Virus record (IMG/VR): IMGVR_UViG_3300027898_000030 | Coordinates: 1 to 31,403 of that record | DNA length: 31,403 nucleotides | From: a virus | Reading direction: 5' to 3' (one strand) | Part shown: positions 1 through 7,451 of the stretch, piece by piece | Position numbering within the stretch: the first letter of the stretch is position 1 | How the letters are laid out: each line of letters begins with the position of its first letter | Notes under the pieces: model-generated | The model's database searches: none | Told to the model about the DNA's origin: nothing | Seen by the model: only the letters and a program-made list of their open reading frames with translations | Translations under genes and position numbers: made by a program

Positions 1-113
1 TACCGCGCAGCATCACGCTCCACGCGCTCAATCTCTGCGACTAAGGCGGCTCGTCGAGATGGAATTTCAAATGCGTCTGCATACGCATCAGCCAGTTCGA
101 GTAGTTTGCTCAT
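1..113 (-). CDS. Small phage protein, 3' part cut by window edge
   Basis: This gene enters from the right and runs off the left edge, so only the first 37 codons are visible. It starts MSKLLELADAYADAFEIPSR and looks helical, with alternating hydrophobic and charged residues. The ATG at 113 has an AAGGAA ribosome site about six bases upstream and overlaps the stop of the preceding 45-codon gene. I do not recognise a family. The tight junction and the SD make it a real gene; its function and length are unknown. Confidence 0.7.
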   Translation of the reverse strand, partial: MSKLLELADAYADAFEIPSRRAALVAEIERVERDAAR

Positions 114-247
114 TTTGTTTCCTTGCATACCGTGCCTTTTCCGCGTCCTACAAATCGCGTCCCGGGTAGCGGTTTGACTTTGATGTTCAACCGGCGCTCA
201 ACTTTAAGGACGTACCAAAATGTTTTGCGCAGCTTTCGGAGTTTCAT
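110..247 (-). CDS. Basic 45-aa micro-protein
   Basis: This 45-codon frame begins at an ATG that overlaps the stop of the upstream 110-aa gene (ATGA junction). It ends in a TGA overlapping the ATG of the next gene. It fills exactly the only gap between those genes, the main argument that it is real. The product is strongly basic (begins MKLRKLRKTFWYVLKVERR) with one central hydrophobic/aromatic patch. It could be nucleic-acid binding or peripherally membrane-associated, but there is no recognisable domain. No function is assigned. Confidence 0.6.
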   Translation of the reverse strand: MKLRKLRKTFWYVLKVERRLNIKVKPLPGTRFVGRGKGTVCKETK

Positions 248-576
248 AGCAGTCCCCTCTCAATTTCAGCGGCTGCGCAAGTTATTGCGCGGCGGGTTGC
301 GGCGTAGGGGTCGCCGTGGTACTCAATCGCGTCTATGGTGCCAAGACCATTGTTGGCAAAACCAATTGCTTTTGTGTGCGGCTCGGATTCTTGTGGAGTA
401 TCAATACACACATAAAGGCCCAACTTCACCGCCAACCGCAGCGCATCGCCGTCGTTGGTTAGGGGGTTCCACATCAAGCGGTCTGCCATGTAATAGTCAA
501 AGCGTTCCGCAAAGTCTGGCTTCAATGGAATCCCCGCAGCCTTAGCAGCCAGTTCTAAAAGTTCGCGGTCGGTCAT
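244..576 (-). CDS. Conserved phage hypothetical protein, 110 aa
   Basis: The protein starts MTDRELLELAAKAAGI and carries a central WNPLTNDGDALRLAVKLG segment. I recognise this pattern from many short phage and prophage proteins of unknown role. The C-terminal helix (ATRRAITCAAAEIERGLL) is typical of the same group. The ATG at 576 overlaps the stop of the upstream gene (ATGA), and its own stop overlaps the next start, so it is translated inside a polycistronic chain. Such proteins usually sit in early accessory regions. No catalytic motif is visible. Confidence 0.8.
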   Translation of the reverse strand: MTDRELLELAAKAAGIPLKPDFAERFDYYMADRLMWNPLTNDGDALRLAVKLGLYVCIDTPQESEPHTKAIGFANNGLGTIDAIEYHGDPYAATRRAITCAAAEIERGLL

Positions 577-839
577 AGCATTTCCTTAATTTGTTTTATG
601 GCGGCACGACGCGCCCGCACAAACTCACATTGGCTGCAAGTGCAGGCAATCCCAGGCGGAAATGTATGTTCCGTGCTTGGCCCGTTTTCCAACGCATCCA
701 GCGCCGCCTTCAGCGCATCGTGCTGCTTGAGAAGCAATGCAGCAGAGTCGTCTATTTCATCAGCCGTCCATTCATGAGCCTGCGCGTATAACCAAGTCGC
801 CAGTTCAAGTGCGCGGGGGACTAGGATGTGGTCGGTCAT
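573..839 (-). CDS. Hypothetical 88-aa protein with a Cys-rich tail
   Basis: This small, mostly helical protein starts at the ATG at 839, which overlaps the stop of the upstream gene. The N-terminal half (LELATWLYAQAHEWTADEID) looks like an amphipathic helix pair. Near residues 65-71 three cysteines cluster (CTCSQC), followed by a basic stretch (VRARRAAIKQIKEML), which could be a small zinc-binding or redox site. No family is recognised with confidence. The reading frame is well supported by overlapping junctions on both sides. Confidence 0.75.
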   Translation of the reverse strand: MTDHILVPRALELATWLYAQAHEWTADEIDDSAALLLKQHDALKAALDALENGPSTEHTFPPGIACTCSQCEFVRARRAAIKQIKEML

Positions 840-1141
840 TTTCTAGCCTCTATAACGGCGAGGGCGATGGCCTTCTGTGGCGTGTTTGTATAAACCTGCT
901 GTGCTTCTAAACAATTGACCCAGTTGTTTGACCACCATCCGGTGCCGCTTTTTATTGGAAAACATCCGTACCTTTCTGCAATAGGCCCGATGACGGACCA
1001 GTCGCGGTAGTCGAATACGTGCAACTCCCACGGGCGTTGAAGGAGTACCACGAGCAGCTTATCTGCGCCGTCTACAAATAGGTGTTTGCGCTCCCACCCT
1101 ATCGCTAGCGCGAGGGCTTTGGAAATTTCGAGGTCGGTCAT
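836..1141 (-). CDS. Phage ABA-sandwich-like small protein
   Basis: The 101-aa product starts MTDLEISKALALAIGW, continues with aromatic segments (VFDYRDWSVIGPIAERYG) and ends in an alanine-rich helix (TPQKAIALAVIEARK). An N-terminal ISKALA..IGW, a central W-rich part and a terminal AIALAVIEA helix are the layout of the phage ABA sandwich domain family (PF18066-type), whose function is unknown. The ATG at 1141 is preceded by AGGTG. A GTG at 1147 overlapping the upstream stop (GTGA) is an alternative start adding two residues. The family call rests on pattern memory only. Confidence 0.75.
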   Translation of the reverse strand: MTDLEISKALALAIGWERKHLFVDGADKLLVVLLQRPWELHVFDYRDWSVIGPIAERYGCFPIKSGTGWWSNNWVNCLEAQQVYTNTPQKAIALAVIEARK

Positions 1142-1143
1142 TG

Positions 1144-1245
1144 TCACCTCACTAAAAGCATGCCGACTGTTACGCCAGCGAGAAATACAGACAGTGTGTT
1201 AAACACACGCACAGGGTCTTTCAGCCATTCCTTAAAGTTTTTCAT
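1144..1245 (-). CDS. 33-aa single-pass membrane micro-protein
   Basis: The frame begins at the ATG at 1245, two bases after the stop of the upstream gene, with GAGG about ten bases before it. It ends with a TGA touching the start of the next gene. Residues 1-12 are polar and basic; residues 13-32 form one hydrophobic helix (VFNTLSVFLAGVTVGMLLV). Similar micro-membrane proteins recur in this arm. A role in membrane association, superinfection exclusion or lysis modulation is possible but unsupported. Confidence 0.6.
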   Translation of the reverse strand: MKNFKEWLKDPVRVFNTLSVFLAGVTVGMLLVR

Positions 1246-1247
1246 GG

Positions 1248-1610
1248 CTACAGACCCTCGTCGGCCAGTGCTTCGGCCAAAATGAGTATTGCCAGCGCGC
1301 GCGTGCCTGTGTTTTGCTTTACCCATTCGAGGTGCCACAAGCCATCGAGGTAGCACGCCATTGCCGCGTAGAGACCTAGCGACGGAAATTGATTTTCCGT
1401 AAGCTCGTAACTGGCGGTATTTAGCAGGTCTGTACTGATTGGCCCGTACTGCAAGTGCAGGTCGTCGGGGTGGATGCGAAGCTCGTAATCACTCTCGTTA
1501 GCTACACTAAACACTTTGCAAATTTCCCAATTGTGTGGTTCATCTTTGTATTTGAACCACAAGCGTTCAATCCGCGCGCCACGGGCTGCGGCGAATAATA
1601 GGCGGCTCAT
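1248..1610 (-). CDS. Conserved phage hypothetical protein, 120 aa
   Basis: The ATG at 1610 overlaps the TGA of the upstream 40-aa gene (ATGA), so I prefer it to the GTG codons at 1622 and 1625. The product opens with MSRLLFAAARGARIERLWFK and contains ELRIHPDDLHLQYGP. That ARGARI...RIHPDD layout recurs in small phage proteins that bind no known ligand. The C-terminal half is a helical segment with W and L repeats. No enzyme motif is seen, and its role in the early region is unknown. Confidence 0.8.
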   Translation of the reverse strand: MSRLLFAAARGARIERLWFKYKDEPHNWEICKVFSVANESDYELRIHPDDLHLQYGPISTDLLNTASYELTENQFPSLGLYAAMACYLDGLWHLEWVKQNTGTRALAILILAEALADEGL

Positions 1611-1729
1611 TTCAGCATCCACCACAACATCAGGATCGTTGTCAGCGCGCCGAGGCCGAAGCCTGCGAACAGCGTTGTTAGGTACATCAGCCAGTCGTCA
1701 TACGACGGCTGTATCTTTTCTTGGTTCAT
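1607..1729 (-). CDS. 40-aa membrane micro-protein
   Basis: An AAGGAGT ribosome site lies nine bases before the ATG at 1729, among the best SD sequences in this arm. The 40-codon frame ends in a TGA overlapping the next start. The first 14 residues are polar (MNQEKIQPSYDDWL). The rest is one long hydrophobic segment ending in WWMLK, a typical interface anchor, which suggests a cytoplasmic N-terminus and one membrane pass. No family is recognised. Confidence 0.7.
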   Translation of the reverse strand: MNQEKIQPSYDDWLMYLTTLFAGFGLGALTTILMLWWMLK

Positions 1730-1742
1730 TTACGTACTCCTT

Positions 1743-1994
1743 TTAAACAGCGTTTTCACGGGCCGAAAGTTCGGCCAAAAACAGCGCGCTCTTTGCTGCG
1801 CGCCGCACCTCTTCCTTTGGCGTACCGCGGGGATACCGCAGCTCCAGCACCACCTTGCATACACGCGTGCCAAGGTTCAAGCGAACAGGTTGCTGGCGCC
1901 AAAATACCTGATGCGGGACAATCGCATCATGGTCGCGCACTTGCAGAATGACGTCCCCGTTCTCTGCCCAGAACTTGTTGACTTTAAGTTTCAC
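1743..1994 (-). CDS. Hypothetical 83-aa protein
   Basis: The frame starts with GTG at 1994, inside the last eleven bases of the upstream zinc-ribbon gene. GGGG six bases before it could serve as ribosome site. The product begins MKLKVNKFWAENGDVILQV, looks beta-rich in the first 55 residues and ends in a basic helix (TPKEEVRRAAKSALFLAEL). The beta-then-helix layout resembles neighbouring small phage proteins. The GTG is the only reasonable start before the beta-strands. Function unknown. Confidence 0.65.
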   Translation of the reverse strand: MKLKVNKFWAENGDVILQVRDHDAIVPHQVFWRQQPVRLNLGTRVCKVVLELRYPRGTPKEEVRRAAKSALFLAELSARENAV

Positions 1995-2202
1995 GGGGAA
2001 GCCCCAGCACCTTCTCGCGCAACTCAGCCCGCGCGATAGACATGCAGTTGTCGCACATGTGGTTCACGCCCACAACGTACGGAGCGAGCTTGGGAAGCGA
2101 CAGCGAGCTACCGTAGGGGGTAGCAAACCTGTACTCCTGCGGCTCGCTGCACAGGTTCTTGCACCAGTCGCAGCGCAGCTCGTAACGAACATGCAGCGTC
2201 AT
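1984..2202 (-). CDS. Small zinc-ribbon-like protein, 72 aa
   Basis: The ATG at 2202 overlaps the stop of the 293-aa gene (ATGA), which sets the start. A longer in-frame extension upstream is arginine/proline junk typical of out-of-frame GC-rich sequence. Cysteines at about residues 11, 14 and 18 and a second pair at 50 and 53 (CDWC and CDNC) could bind one zinc ion as a ribbon or knuckle. The C-terminal helix is charged (RAELREKVLG). It could bind nucleic acid or a protein partner. It is co-translated with the DUF3150-like gene, but no functional link is proven. Confidence 0.75.
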   Translation of the reverse strand: MTLHVRYELRCDWCKNLCSEPQEYRFATPYGSSLSLPKLAPYVVGVNHMCDNCMSIARAELREKVLGLPRET

Positions 2203-3080
2203 ATCTGAAACTTCCCGAGGATGCCGGCAACTGCGCTGCGCACGTCTTCGCGCTTGGCAGGGTCGTCGCGCAGGGTGTGCACCGTCACGCCCGTCAGGGC
2301 GTTCTCCAGCAGCCGGCGTGCGTGCGCCAGCGTCGGGTCGGCCGTGATGTTGTAGTCCCGCACCAGATCGCACAGCTCATACGCGCTCGTCACCAGCGTC
2401 TCCGTGAAGCGGCGCCCCACGAGGTCGCCCGTCTTGGGGTCGGTATCCGTGGTCAGCCGGTCGGCCATGCGCTTGAGGTGGCCCACGAACTTGTCAGTAA
2501 CCTCCTGCATGGCCCGCTCGACACGGGCGTTGGCCATCTTCTCCAGCCGCGCACGCAGCTCGTCCTGCGCTTGGTTGCCGATGTCCACGCGGATGTCGCC
2601 CGCCGCCGGCACAGGCATGTAGTTGACCGTCATGCCGAACTTGCCTGCGATCTCGCCCGCGCTCGGGAACTCCGAGCGGTTGAACATATCGCCCAGCGCC
2701 ATGGCCTGCGCGGTTATGAGTGTTGGATACAGCGCCACGAACGACGCCACCTTGGCATTGAACTGCTCGCGGTATTCCTCGACCTTCTTGTCGAACTCGG
2801 GGAAGCGCGCGCCGACCAGCATGCGCTGGCCAGAGTCGCTCCAAGGCAACGTGTTGTCGTACACGTAGTTGCGCACGACCGTCACCAGCTGGGAGATTTC
2901 CTCCAGCTCAGGCCGGCCCGCCAGCAGGTTCTTGTTGACCCGCGCAGCGCCCTTGCTCTTGGCGCCAGCGCCCTCGACCACCTTGTCGGACTCCTTGCGG
3001 TCCAGCTTGCGTGCGGTCCACACGCTCGCGTTGAACTCGCAAATAAGTGCCACGGAATTGAGATTGAAATTTTTGCTCAT
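2199..3080 (-). CDS. DUF3150-like protein of the MoxR/VWA operon
   Basis: This 293-aa, mostly helical soluble protein has an SD AGGAGTAATGAC directly before the ATG at 3080. The N-terminal part (VALICEFNASVWTARKLDRK, with NKNLL further on) and the middle (ARFPEFDKKVEEYREQFNAK) resemble DUF3150-type proteins. In phages and some bacteria these are encoded beside a MoxR AAA+ ATPase and a VWA protein, as here. Residues about 170-230 are a long charged helix, a likely coiled coil. No catalytic residues are apparent. It is probably a partner or substrate adaptor of the ATPase. The family call is from memory of pattern and context, so moderately sure. Confidence 0.8.
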   Translation of the reverse strand: MSKNFNLNSVALICEFNASVWTARKLDRKESDKVVEGAGAKSKGAARVNKNLLAGRPELEEISQLVTVVRNYVYDNTLPWSDSGQRMLVGARFPEFDKKVEEYREQFNAKVASFVALYPTLITAQAMALGDMFNRSEFPSAGEIAGKFGMTVNYMPVPAAGDIRVDIGNQAQDELRARLEKMANARVERAMQEVTDKFVGHLKRMADRLTTDTDPKTGDLVGRRFTETLVTSAYELCDLVRDYNITADPTLAHARRLLENALTGVTVHTLRDDPAKREDVRSAVAGILGKFQI

Positions 3081-3098
3081 GTCATTACTCCTAAATTA

Positions 3099-3410
3099 TT
3101 AAACCCACTTCTCCAGCTCGCACACATCACACCCGTACCGCACTCCCGCGATGTCCAGCAGCCACTGCGCAGCAGAGCGCCGGTCCATGCCGTCGCTTAT
3201 CCCGCGTGTCGGCTTGCGTACCTGCTTCGCAGTAACCAAGGTCTGGCTCGCTGCGTCCATCACGTCGATGATGCGCATGCTTGAGTCACCGAACGGCACT
3301 TGAAACACGACGTGCAGCGGTGCAACGATCACGTCCTCTGGCATCAGGAACTGCACCAGCGCCAGATCGTACGGGCCGCGCATCGTCTCTACAACGCCCG
3401 CTTTCTTCAT
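3099..3410 (-). CDS. Hypothetical 103-aa protein, MoxR operon
   Basis: The start at 3410 (MKKAGVVETMRG) overlaps the upstream stop (ATGA) and has GAGGGTG five bases upstream. An ATG at 3425 is a weaker alternative. The middle is beta-like (LHVVFQVPFGDSSMRIIDVM), and residues near the C-terminus hold a CDVC pair. No homologous family is recognised. It lies between the three paralogous small genes and the DUF3150-like gene in one unbroken operon, so a role with the MoxR/VWA machinery is plausible but only by context. Confidence 0.75.
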   Translation of the reverse strand: MKKAGVVETMRGPYDLALVQFLMPEDVIVAPLHVVFQVPFGDSSMRIIDVMDAASQTLVTAKQVRKPTRGISDGMDRRSAAQWLLDIAGVRYGCDVCELEKWV

Positions 3411-3766
3411 GGCAGCACCCTCCATTCGTTGAGCTTCGCAATCATCCGCTCGCCGATCTCCTCCATTACTTCCACGGGTGTCCCAGCCGGCATCGTCAGC
3501 TCAACATACACCGCAGGGTCCGAGGCGCTGCGAGCGACAACCACCTTCTGCCCCGCGTTGTTCTTTTTAAACGATACGTCGGTCATCAGCGGGCCGCGCC
3601 AGTTAGGCCCCACCTCCGCCCCACGAAAGAACGGCACGGCTTCTACTGCGTAGAATGACTGCGGGTCTTTGTTGAGGTTCCCAAACTGTCCGCGCGGATC
3701 GGTCCAGTCGTGCTGGTACCGCTCGCCTTCCCGTTTTATCGGGGCAAGTCCAAAGCCGGGAGTCAT
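3407..3766 (-). CDS. Small paralog C of the MoxR operon, 119 aa
   Basis: The ATG at 3766 overlaps the stop of the 189-aa gene. The C-terminal ~65 residues follow the order WRG, then a strand, then VYVELTMPAGTPVEVMEEIG, then a helix ending LNEWR. The two genes immediately upstream show the same order (W-x-G, two strands, a loop, then a helix ending near N-x-x-R), so I read the three as diverged tandem duplicates. The fold looks like strands packed with one helix. No enzyme motif is visible. It may be a subunit, adaptor or target of the MoxR/VWA complex. Confidence 0.8.
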   Translation of the reverse strand: MTPGFGLAPIKREGERYQHDWTDPRGQFGNLNKDPQSFYAVEAVPFFRGAEVGPNWRGPLMTDVSFKKNNAGQKVVVARSASDPAVYVELTMPAGTPVEVMEEIGERMIAKLNEWRVLP

Positions 3767-4332
3767 CCTTGCCTCTGCTGGTTAATGGCTTCGAGGTAGG
3801 TCTGCGCCATGGCGTTGACTTCAGCTCCGCTGAACTTTTCCAGATCGAAACGCACCGTGATCATTGTGTCCGACCACTTGCTGGTGAATGTCACGCGCCA
3901 GCAGTCCGCCATTGCTTGCCGGTTGACCGTCTCGTAATACGCGCCACGCCAGTCAGCGGGTAGCGGTTTGTCGCCGATCATCAGCACGCCGAACTCGTGC
4001 GCCTGCTTAGGCGCGGCCTTCATCTGCTGATTCTGCGACGATACGTTGAGCTGATTTCCTATCGACGACTGCGAAGCGGCATTGTTCTGTAGAGCACCGG
4101 CTTGCTTGTAGTACTCCTTCAACGCCGTCGAGTTGTCTGCCTGCAGCTGCATAAGGTTAATTTCAGTGGCCGTTTTTTTAATGTCCATAAGTGCGTATTT
4201 CTTTTCTAGATGTTCAAGCTGCAGCAGGTATTGCCTGCGGTGGAAGGTTGCATCGGTAAGGTCGCGTGCGTTTTGCAACGCGTATTCAAGATCACGCGAC
4301 AAGCGCTCTCGCGCTATTTCGTAGTCGTTCAT
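3763..4332 (-). CDS. Small paralog B of the MoxR operon, 189 aa
   Basis: It begins MNDYEIARERLSRDLEYALQ at an ATG overlapping the upstream stop. Residues 1-85 are helical and probably coiled coil. Residues about 78-105 are Asn/Gln/Ser-rich linker (NAASQSSIGNQLNVSSQNQQ). The last ~65 residues (DWRGAYYETV ... ITVRFDLEKFSGAEVN ... YLEAINQQR) match the C-terminal domain of the two flanking genes. The gene therefore looks like that shared domain plus a helical N-terminal oligomerisation arm. Function unknown. Confidence 0.8.
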   Translation of the reverse strand: MNDYEIARERLSRDLEYALQNARDLTDATFHRRQYLLQLEHLEKKYALMDIKKTATEINLMQLQADNSTALKEYYKQAGALQNNAASQSSIGNQLNVSSQNQQMKAAPKQAHEFGVLMIGDKPLPADWRGAYYETVNRQAMADCWRVTFTSKWSDTMITVRFDLEKFSGAEVNAMAQTYLEAINQQRQG

Positions 4333-4745
4333 TTTGCCTCCGTGCGCTGCATGTTGAGCAGCATTGTGTAGGTGCTTACGGCCATTCGTGTTTCTTCCGG
4401 CGTGAGTGCTGGCGACAGGTGCAGGACGAAAACAGTGCAGCCCGTGCCGCTGCTATCTTCCCCTGTCAGATACACCTGCAGCGTCTTGGTCCATTGCGAC
4501 ACACGCGCGCTGTAACCTGTAAGCTCCGGCCCAGTCCAAGGACTGCCAACGTCCCAGAACGGATCGGGGTTGCCGAGCTTGTGCAGCCGCCCGGGTGGAA
4601 GCGCAGTGATGCTCCCGTCCGTCTTGGCCAGCGACGAAGCTGCCAATGTTGTCACCGAACGTGAGCGCAGCTGCGGCGGTAAGGTGTTGCCTGTTGCCAT
4701 GCTGTGCCTTTGTAATTTCTCCAGCGCCTGCTCGAACTCAGACAT
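4329..4745 (-). CDS. Small paralog A of the MoxR operon, 138 aa
   Basis: The start is the ATG at 4745 (MSEFEQALEKLQRHSM), overlapping the last eight bases of the VWA gene. Longer in-frame extensions read as Arg/Ser/Thr junk. A short N-terminal helix and linker precede the C-terminal domain shared with the next two genes (PWTGPELTGY ... CTVFVLHLSPALTPEE ... MLLNMQR). Tight coupling to the VWA gene suggests its product acts with the VWA protein. No homologs are recognised outside this cluster. Confidence 0.8.
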   Translation of the reverse strand: MSEFEQALEKLQRHSMATGNTLPPQLRSRSVTTLAASSLAKTDGSITALPPGRLHKLGNPDPFWDVGSPWTGPELTGYSARVSQWTKTLQVYLTGEDSSGTGCTVFVLHLSPALTPEETRMAVSTYTMLLNMQRTEAK

Positions 4746-5946
4746 TCGGGTCGATGTGCAGGACCCTGCCACGCAGCGGGACGAACCGCGTGTTGTCCAC
4801 CACACCCCAGATGACGTTGCCCGGCGGCACCTCGTAGCTGCTCTCGATGTACCCGTCAGTCAGCATGATCACGGCCTTGGGCTTGTACTGCTTCGCACGG
4901 ATGTGCGCTGCAACGCACGACACCGTAGTGCCGCCACCGCCCTTGGGGGCCAGCGCCTTGCCCATCTGCGGGTAGTCCTTGATCGTGAACACCTGCTCGC
5001 CTGCGATGCGCGTATCCCACCAAAGCAAGCGCACCTTGGCTGGCTGCAGCTGCTGGCAGATGCGCGCCACCTCGCCGAACACGACCGGGTAGTACCCGCT
5101 CATGGAGCCGGACGTATCCGCTGCGATGATGATCTCCCCCGTCATCTCACTAAAGTGCGAGGGCATGATCACGTCCAGCGGCAGCATGCGCTTGTTCGGG
5201 GGGTTGAACCGCGACTGCTCGTCACCTTCGCAGAACTCTTGGAAGAGTCGCCGCAGCATGGGGCGCCAGTCGGTGCGCTGCTCCCGAAAGCCATTGAGCG
5301 CCACGGCCGGGCCGCTGTTGGCGCTGCGCAGCTGGCCCTGCACGATCTCGCCATGGCGCACGGCGTCGTCCAGCTTCTGCTTGGCGTCAGCCAGCTCCTG
5401 CTCGTTCTCAGGCGTGCACTCGCGCATCTCGTGCACGTCCATGGGCGAGGGCGGGCCGCTGCCCTGCCCCTTGCCCTTCATCTGCGGCGGTGGGGGGTTT
5501 TTCAGCAGCTCGCGCACAACCTCGGGCACGCTCATGTCCGCGTACTTGGGGTCGATCAGCGGGGGCACGAGCGTGGGGCGCTCAAGGAACTTGTCCGTGC
5601 CCGTGTCCATGCTCTCCAGCTGCCAGTTCACCACGTAGTCGATGGCCTGCCCAAACTCGTCGGGATGCGCCTTGAACAGCGGGATGTAGTCCGTGCAGTG
5701 GTGCAGCGCCTTGTGCATGTTCTCGTGCCCCACGAGATAGCGCAGCTGCTTGCGCGTCATGTCCTTGATGAACGCGGCGCCGTACTTGGCGTTCTCCCCG
5801 TCCGTGCAGGCCGTGAGCGTCTCGTCGTCCACCGTTACCCTGCCGATCTGCGTGACGCCCCCGAGGATGCAGAAGTCCGGGTGGCGCATGAAGTCGGTGT
5901 GCACCGCTACGATCTTCTCGTAAGGCGACAGGTCTTTAAAAGCCAT
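4738..5946 (-). CDS. VWA-domain protein with HExxH metallopeptidase-like region (DUF2201 type)
   Basis: The 402-aa protein starts at the ATG at 5946 after AGGAGATTGACT. Residues about 70-83 (LVGHENMHKALHH) hold an HExxH zinc motif, H74-E75-H78, as in the putative metallopeptidase half of DUF2201 proteins. Residues 150-172 are a Pro/Gly linker. Residues 272-400 form a von Willebrand A domain with an intact MIDAS: DTSGS at 277-281, a GGGGTT loop at 336-341 and TDG at 363-365. Such proteins are partners of MoxR AAA+ ATPases, here encoded two genes upstream. It probably is a metal-binding adaptor coupling ATP-driven remodelling to a target; peptidase activity is unproven. Confidence 0.92.
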   Translation of the reverse strand: MAFKDLSPYEKIVAVHTDFMRHPDFCILGGVTQIGRVTVDDETLTACTDGENAKYGAAFIKDMTRKQLRYLVGHENMHKALHHCTDYIPLFKAHPDEFGQAIDYVVNWQLESMDTGTDKFLERPTLVPPLIDPKYADMSVPEVVRELLKNPPPPQMKGKGQGSGPPSPMDVHEMRECTPENEQELADAKQKLDDAVRHGEIVQGQLRSANSGPAVALNGFREQRTDWRPMLRRLFQEFCEGDEQSRFNPPNKRMLPLDVIMPSHFSEMTGEIIIAADTSGSMSGYYPVVFGEVARICQQLQPAKVRLLWWDTRIAGEQVFTIKDYPQMGKALAPKGGGGTTVSCVAAHIRAKQYKPKAVIMLTDGYIESSYEVPPGNVIWGVVDNTRFVPLRGRVLHIDPNV

Positions 5947-5956
5947 AGTCAATCTC

Positions 5957-6298
5957 CTATTTACAGTGAAAGTCTGCGTCGTCAAATAGCCGGTAGTCCA
6001 GCCCGGCGCGCGTAGCGAACAGGTTGGCCATGAACTCCAGCTTTCGGCGCTGGGTGTCGAAGCTCGTACCCTGCATGACGTACTCGTCCATGACAGGGAC
6101 GCGGTACACGCGGTACACGCGTATCTCCGCGCCACTGGTGTTGTACGCCGCAGTGAGGGATGTAGCCCGGCAGTAGATGCGTAGCATTAGCTGGCCCTTG
6201 CGGTTCAGCCGGCCATACGACACCACCCGCTTGAGCTGCATGAGCCCGCCAAATATGCGGGGCGTGTACGTCCGCCCCCCATGCTCAAACGTGTACAC
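5957..6298 (-). CDS. Hypothetical 113-aa protein between moxR and VWA genes
   Basis: The frame opens with GTG at 6298, one base after the stop of the MoxR gene, so translation probably continues by coupling; no clear SD is visible. The product (MYTFEHGGRTYTPRIFGG...) is basic and beta-rich in its first 75 residues, with a short repeated VYRVYRV coded by a duplicated GGTACACGC unit. The C-terminus is helical (RRKLEFMANLFATRAGL). It is not recognised. Its position between the ATPase and its VWA partner suggests membership of the same complex. Confidence 0.7.
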   Translation of the reverse strand: MYTFEHGGRTYTPRIFGGLMQLKRVVSYGRLNRKGQLMLRIYCRATSLTAAYNTSGAEIRVYRVYRVPVMDEYVMQGTSFDTQRRKLEFMANLFATRAGLDYRLFDDADFHCK

Positions 6299-6299
6299 G

Positions 6300-7427
6300 T
6301 CAGGCGCCCAGGAACTTGCGGTTCTCGGCCAACATAGCGTTGAACGTGGCGCTCAGTGCGAAGTCCTGCAGCCGTCCCTTGCTGTTGGCCACGCAGTTCA
6401 CGAACAGCGATTTCATCTCGCCCTTCATGCGCTGGGTGTACTCGCTCACGGCCTCGGCCTGCTCACGGTCCTGCACCTGCTTGATGAACTGGAACACCTG
6501 CACGATCTGCGCGGTCGGGTTGCTTGGCAGCGGCGCGCCGGCCGGGTCCGCTATCACGCGGTCGTACGACGGCAGCTGATCGCCGAAGCGGACCATGCTC
6601 ATGATGTTGGCTGCGAACGCAGCGCCCACAGCCCCGGCAAGCGCGTGCTGCAGGGTCGCGTCGTCCATCCCTGCGCGGGCGTCCACGATGTCGCTGGCGG
6701 TGTGCAACGACCGGCCTGTGACCACCTGCCCCTGCCCGGCGTTGGCCGGGTCGCTGATGTACGGGTTGTCCCGCGCCATGCTCTTGCCAGCATGCTTGCC
6801 GCCAGCGCGATAGTCCAAGAACGAATCGAACGCCATGGGATACATCTCGCACGCAGCGATGACCGTCTCGTTCACACCGGCAGGGATGGCGAAGTTCTGT
6901 ACCCACTCGTCCTTGGTGGGCTTGCGCATCTGCACGATGATCAGCCGGTTACGCAGGTGAGGCTGCATGTGGTCGCCCAGCCCCTCGTCGGTCAGGTTGG
7001 TCGCGCCCCACACGATGCTGCCCGGAGCGAAGCCGTAGTTGCCCACGCGGCGCTCGTACACGATGGGTGCCAGCACGTCCTTGATGAACTGGCGCGTCTT
7101 GCCAATCTCGTCCAAGCAGATAAGCGCAGGGCGTGCGCCCTCGACTCCTGCGTGGTTCTCGTCGTCAACCCCGAAGCGCTCGTTGGGCAGCTCGCGCGAC
7201 ACGCCACGGCTGCGGTCGATGTCGGGCATCCACACCGAGCCATCCGAGAGCTGCGTGCAGTCGATGGGCTTGGGCGTGTAGTAATGCTTGAACTCAGGCA
7301 GCTTGGCCAGCGCGTAGTGCATGGCGGTCTTGCCCGAACCGGCTTCGCCTTCGACCAGCACGGTGCGCTTGGCGCCCACGGACTTGATCAGGTTGATAAC
7401 TTGTGCGGAAGAGAGGAGGTTGCTCAT
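6300..7427 (-). CDS. MoxR-type AAA+ ATPase
   Basis: This 375-aa ATPase carries Walker A GEAGSGKT at residues 27-34, Walker B ALICLDEIGK around 101-110 (D106, E107), a sensor-1 asparagine in GATN at 141-144 and an arginine cluster LRNR at 158-161. The wide Walker A to Walker B spacing and the lid region (GRSLHTASDIVDA) fit the MoxR/CbbQ clade. Members use ATP to remodel or load metal into partners and are encoded beside VWA proteins, as here. The ATG at 7427 follows AAGGAAATCGAC. It is soluble, probably hexameric. The substrate is unknown. Confidence 0.93.
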   Translation of the reverse strand: MSNLLSSAQVINLIKSVGAKRTVLVEGEAGSGKTAMHYALAKLPEFKHYYTPKPIDCTQLSDGSVWMPDIDRSRGVSRELPNERFGVDDENHAGVEGARPALICLDEIGKTRQFIKDVLAPIVYERRVGNYGFAPGSIVWGATNLTDEGLGDHMQPHLRNRLIIVQMRKPTKDEWVQNFAIPAGVNETVIAACEMYPMAFDSFLDYRAGGKHAGKSMARDNPYISDPANAGQGQVVTGRSLHTASDIVDARAGMDDATLQHALAGAVGAAFAANIMSMVRFGDQLPSYDRVIADPAGAPLPSNPTAQIVQVFQFIKQVQDREQAEAVSEYTQRMKGEMKSLFVNCVANSKGRLQDFALSATFNAMLAENRKFLGA

Positions 7428-7451
7428 GTCGATTTCCTTTTGTTGAAGTGC

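Noticed and set aside
2277-3284. Long plus-strand open frame of 335 codons
   Set aside because: It lies antisense to the DUF3150-like and next genes and is rich in His, Arg, Leu and Val from GC-rich reverse codons; it has no SD.
4570-6015. Plus-strand open frame of 481 codons opposite the VWA gene
   Set aside because: Shadow of the VWA gene with no domain and no ribosome site.
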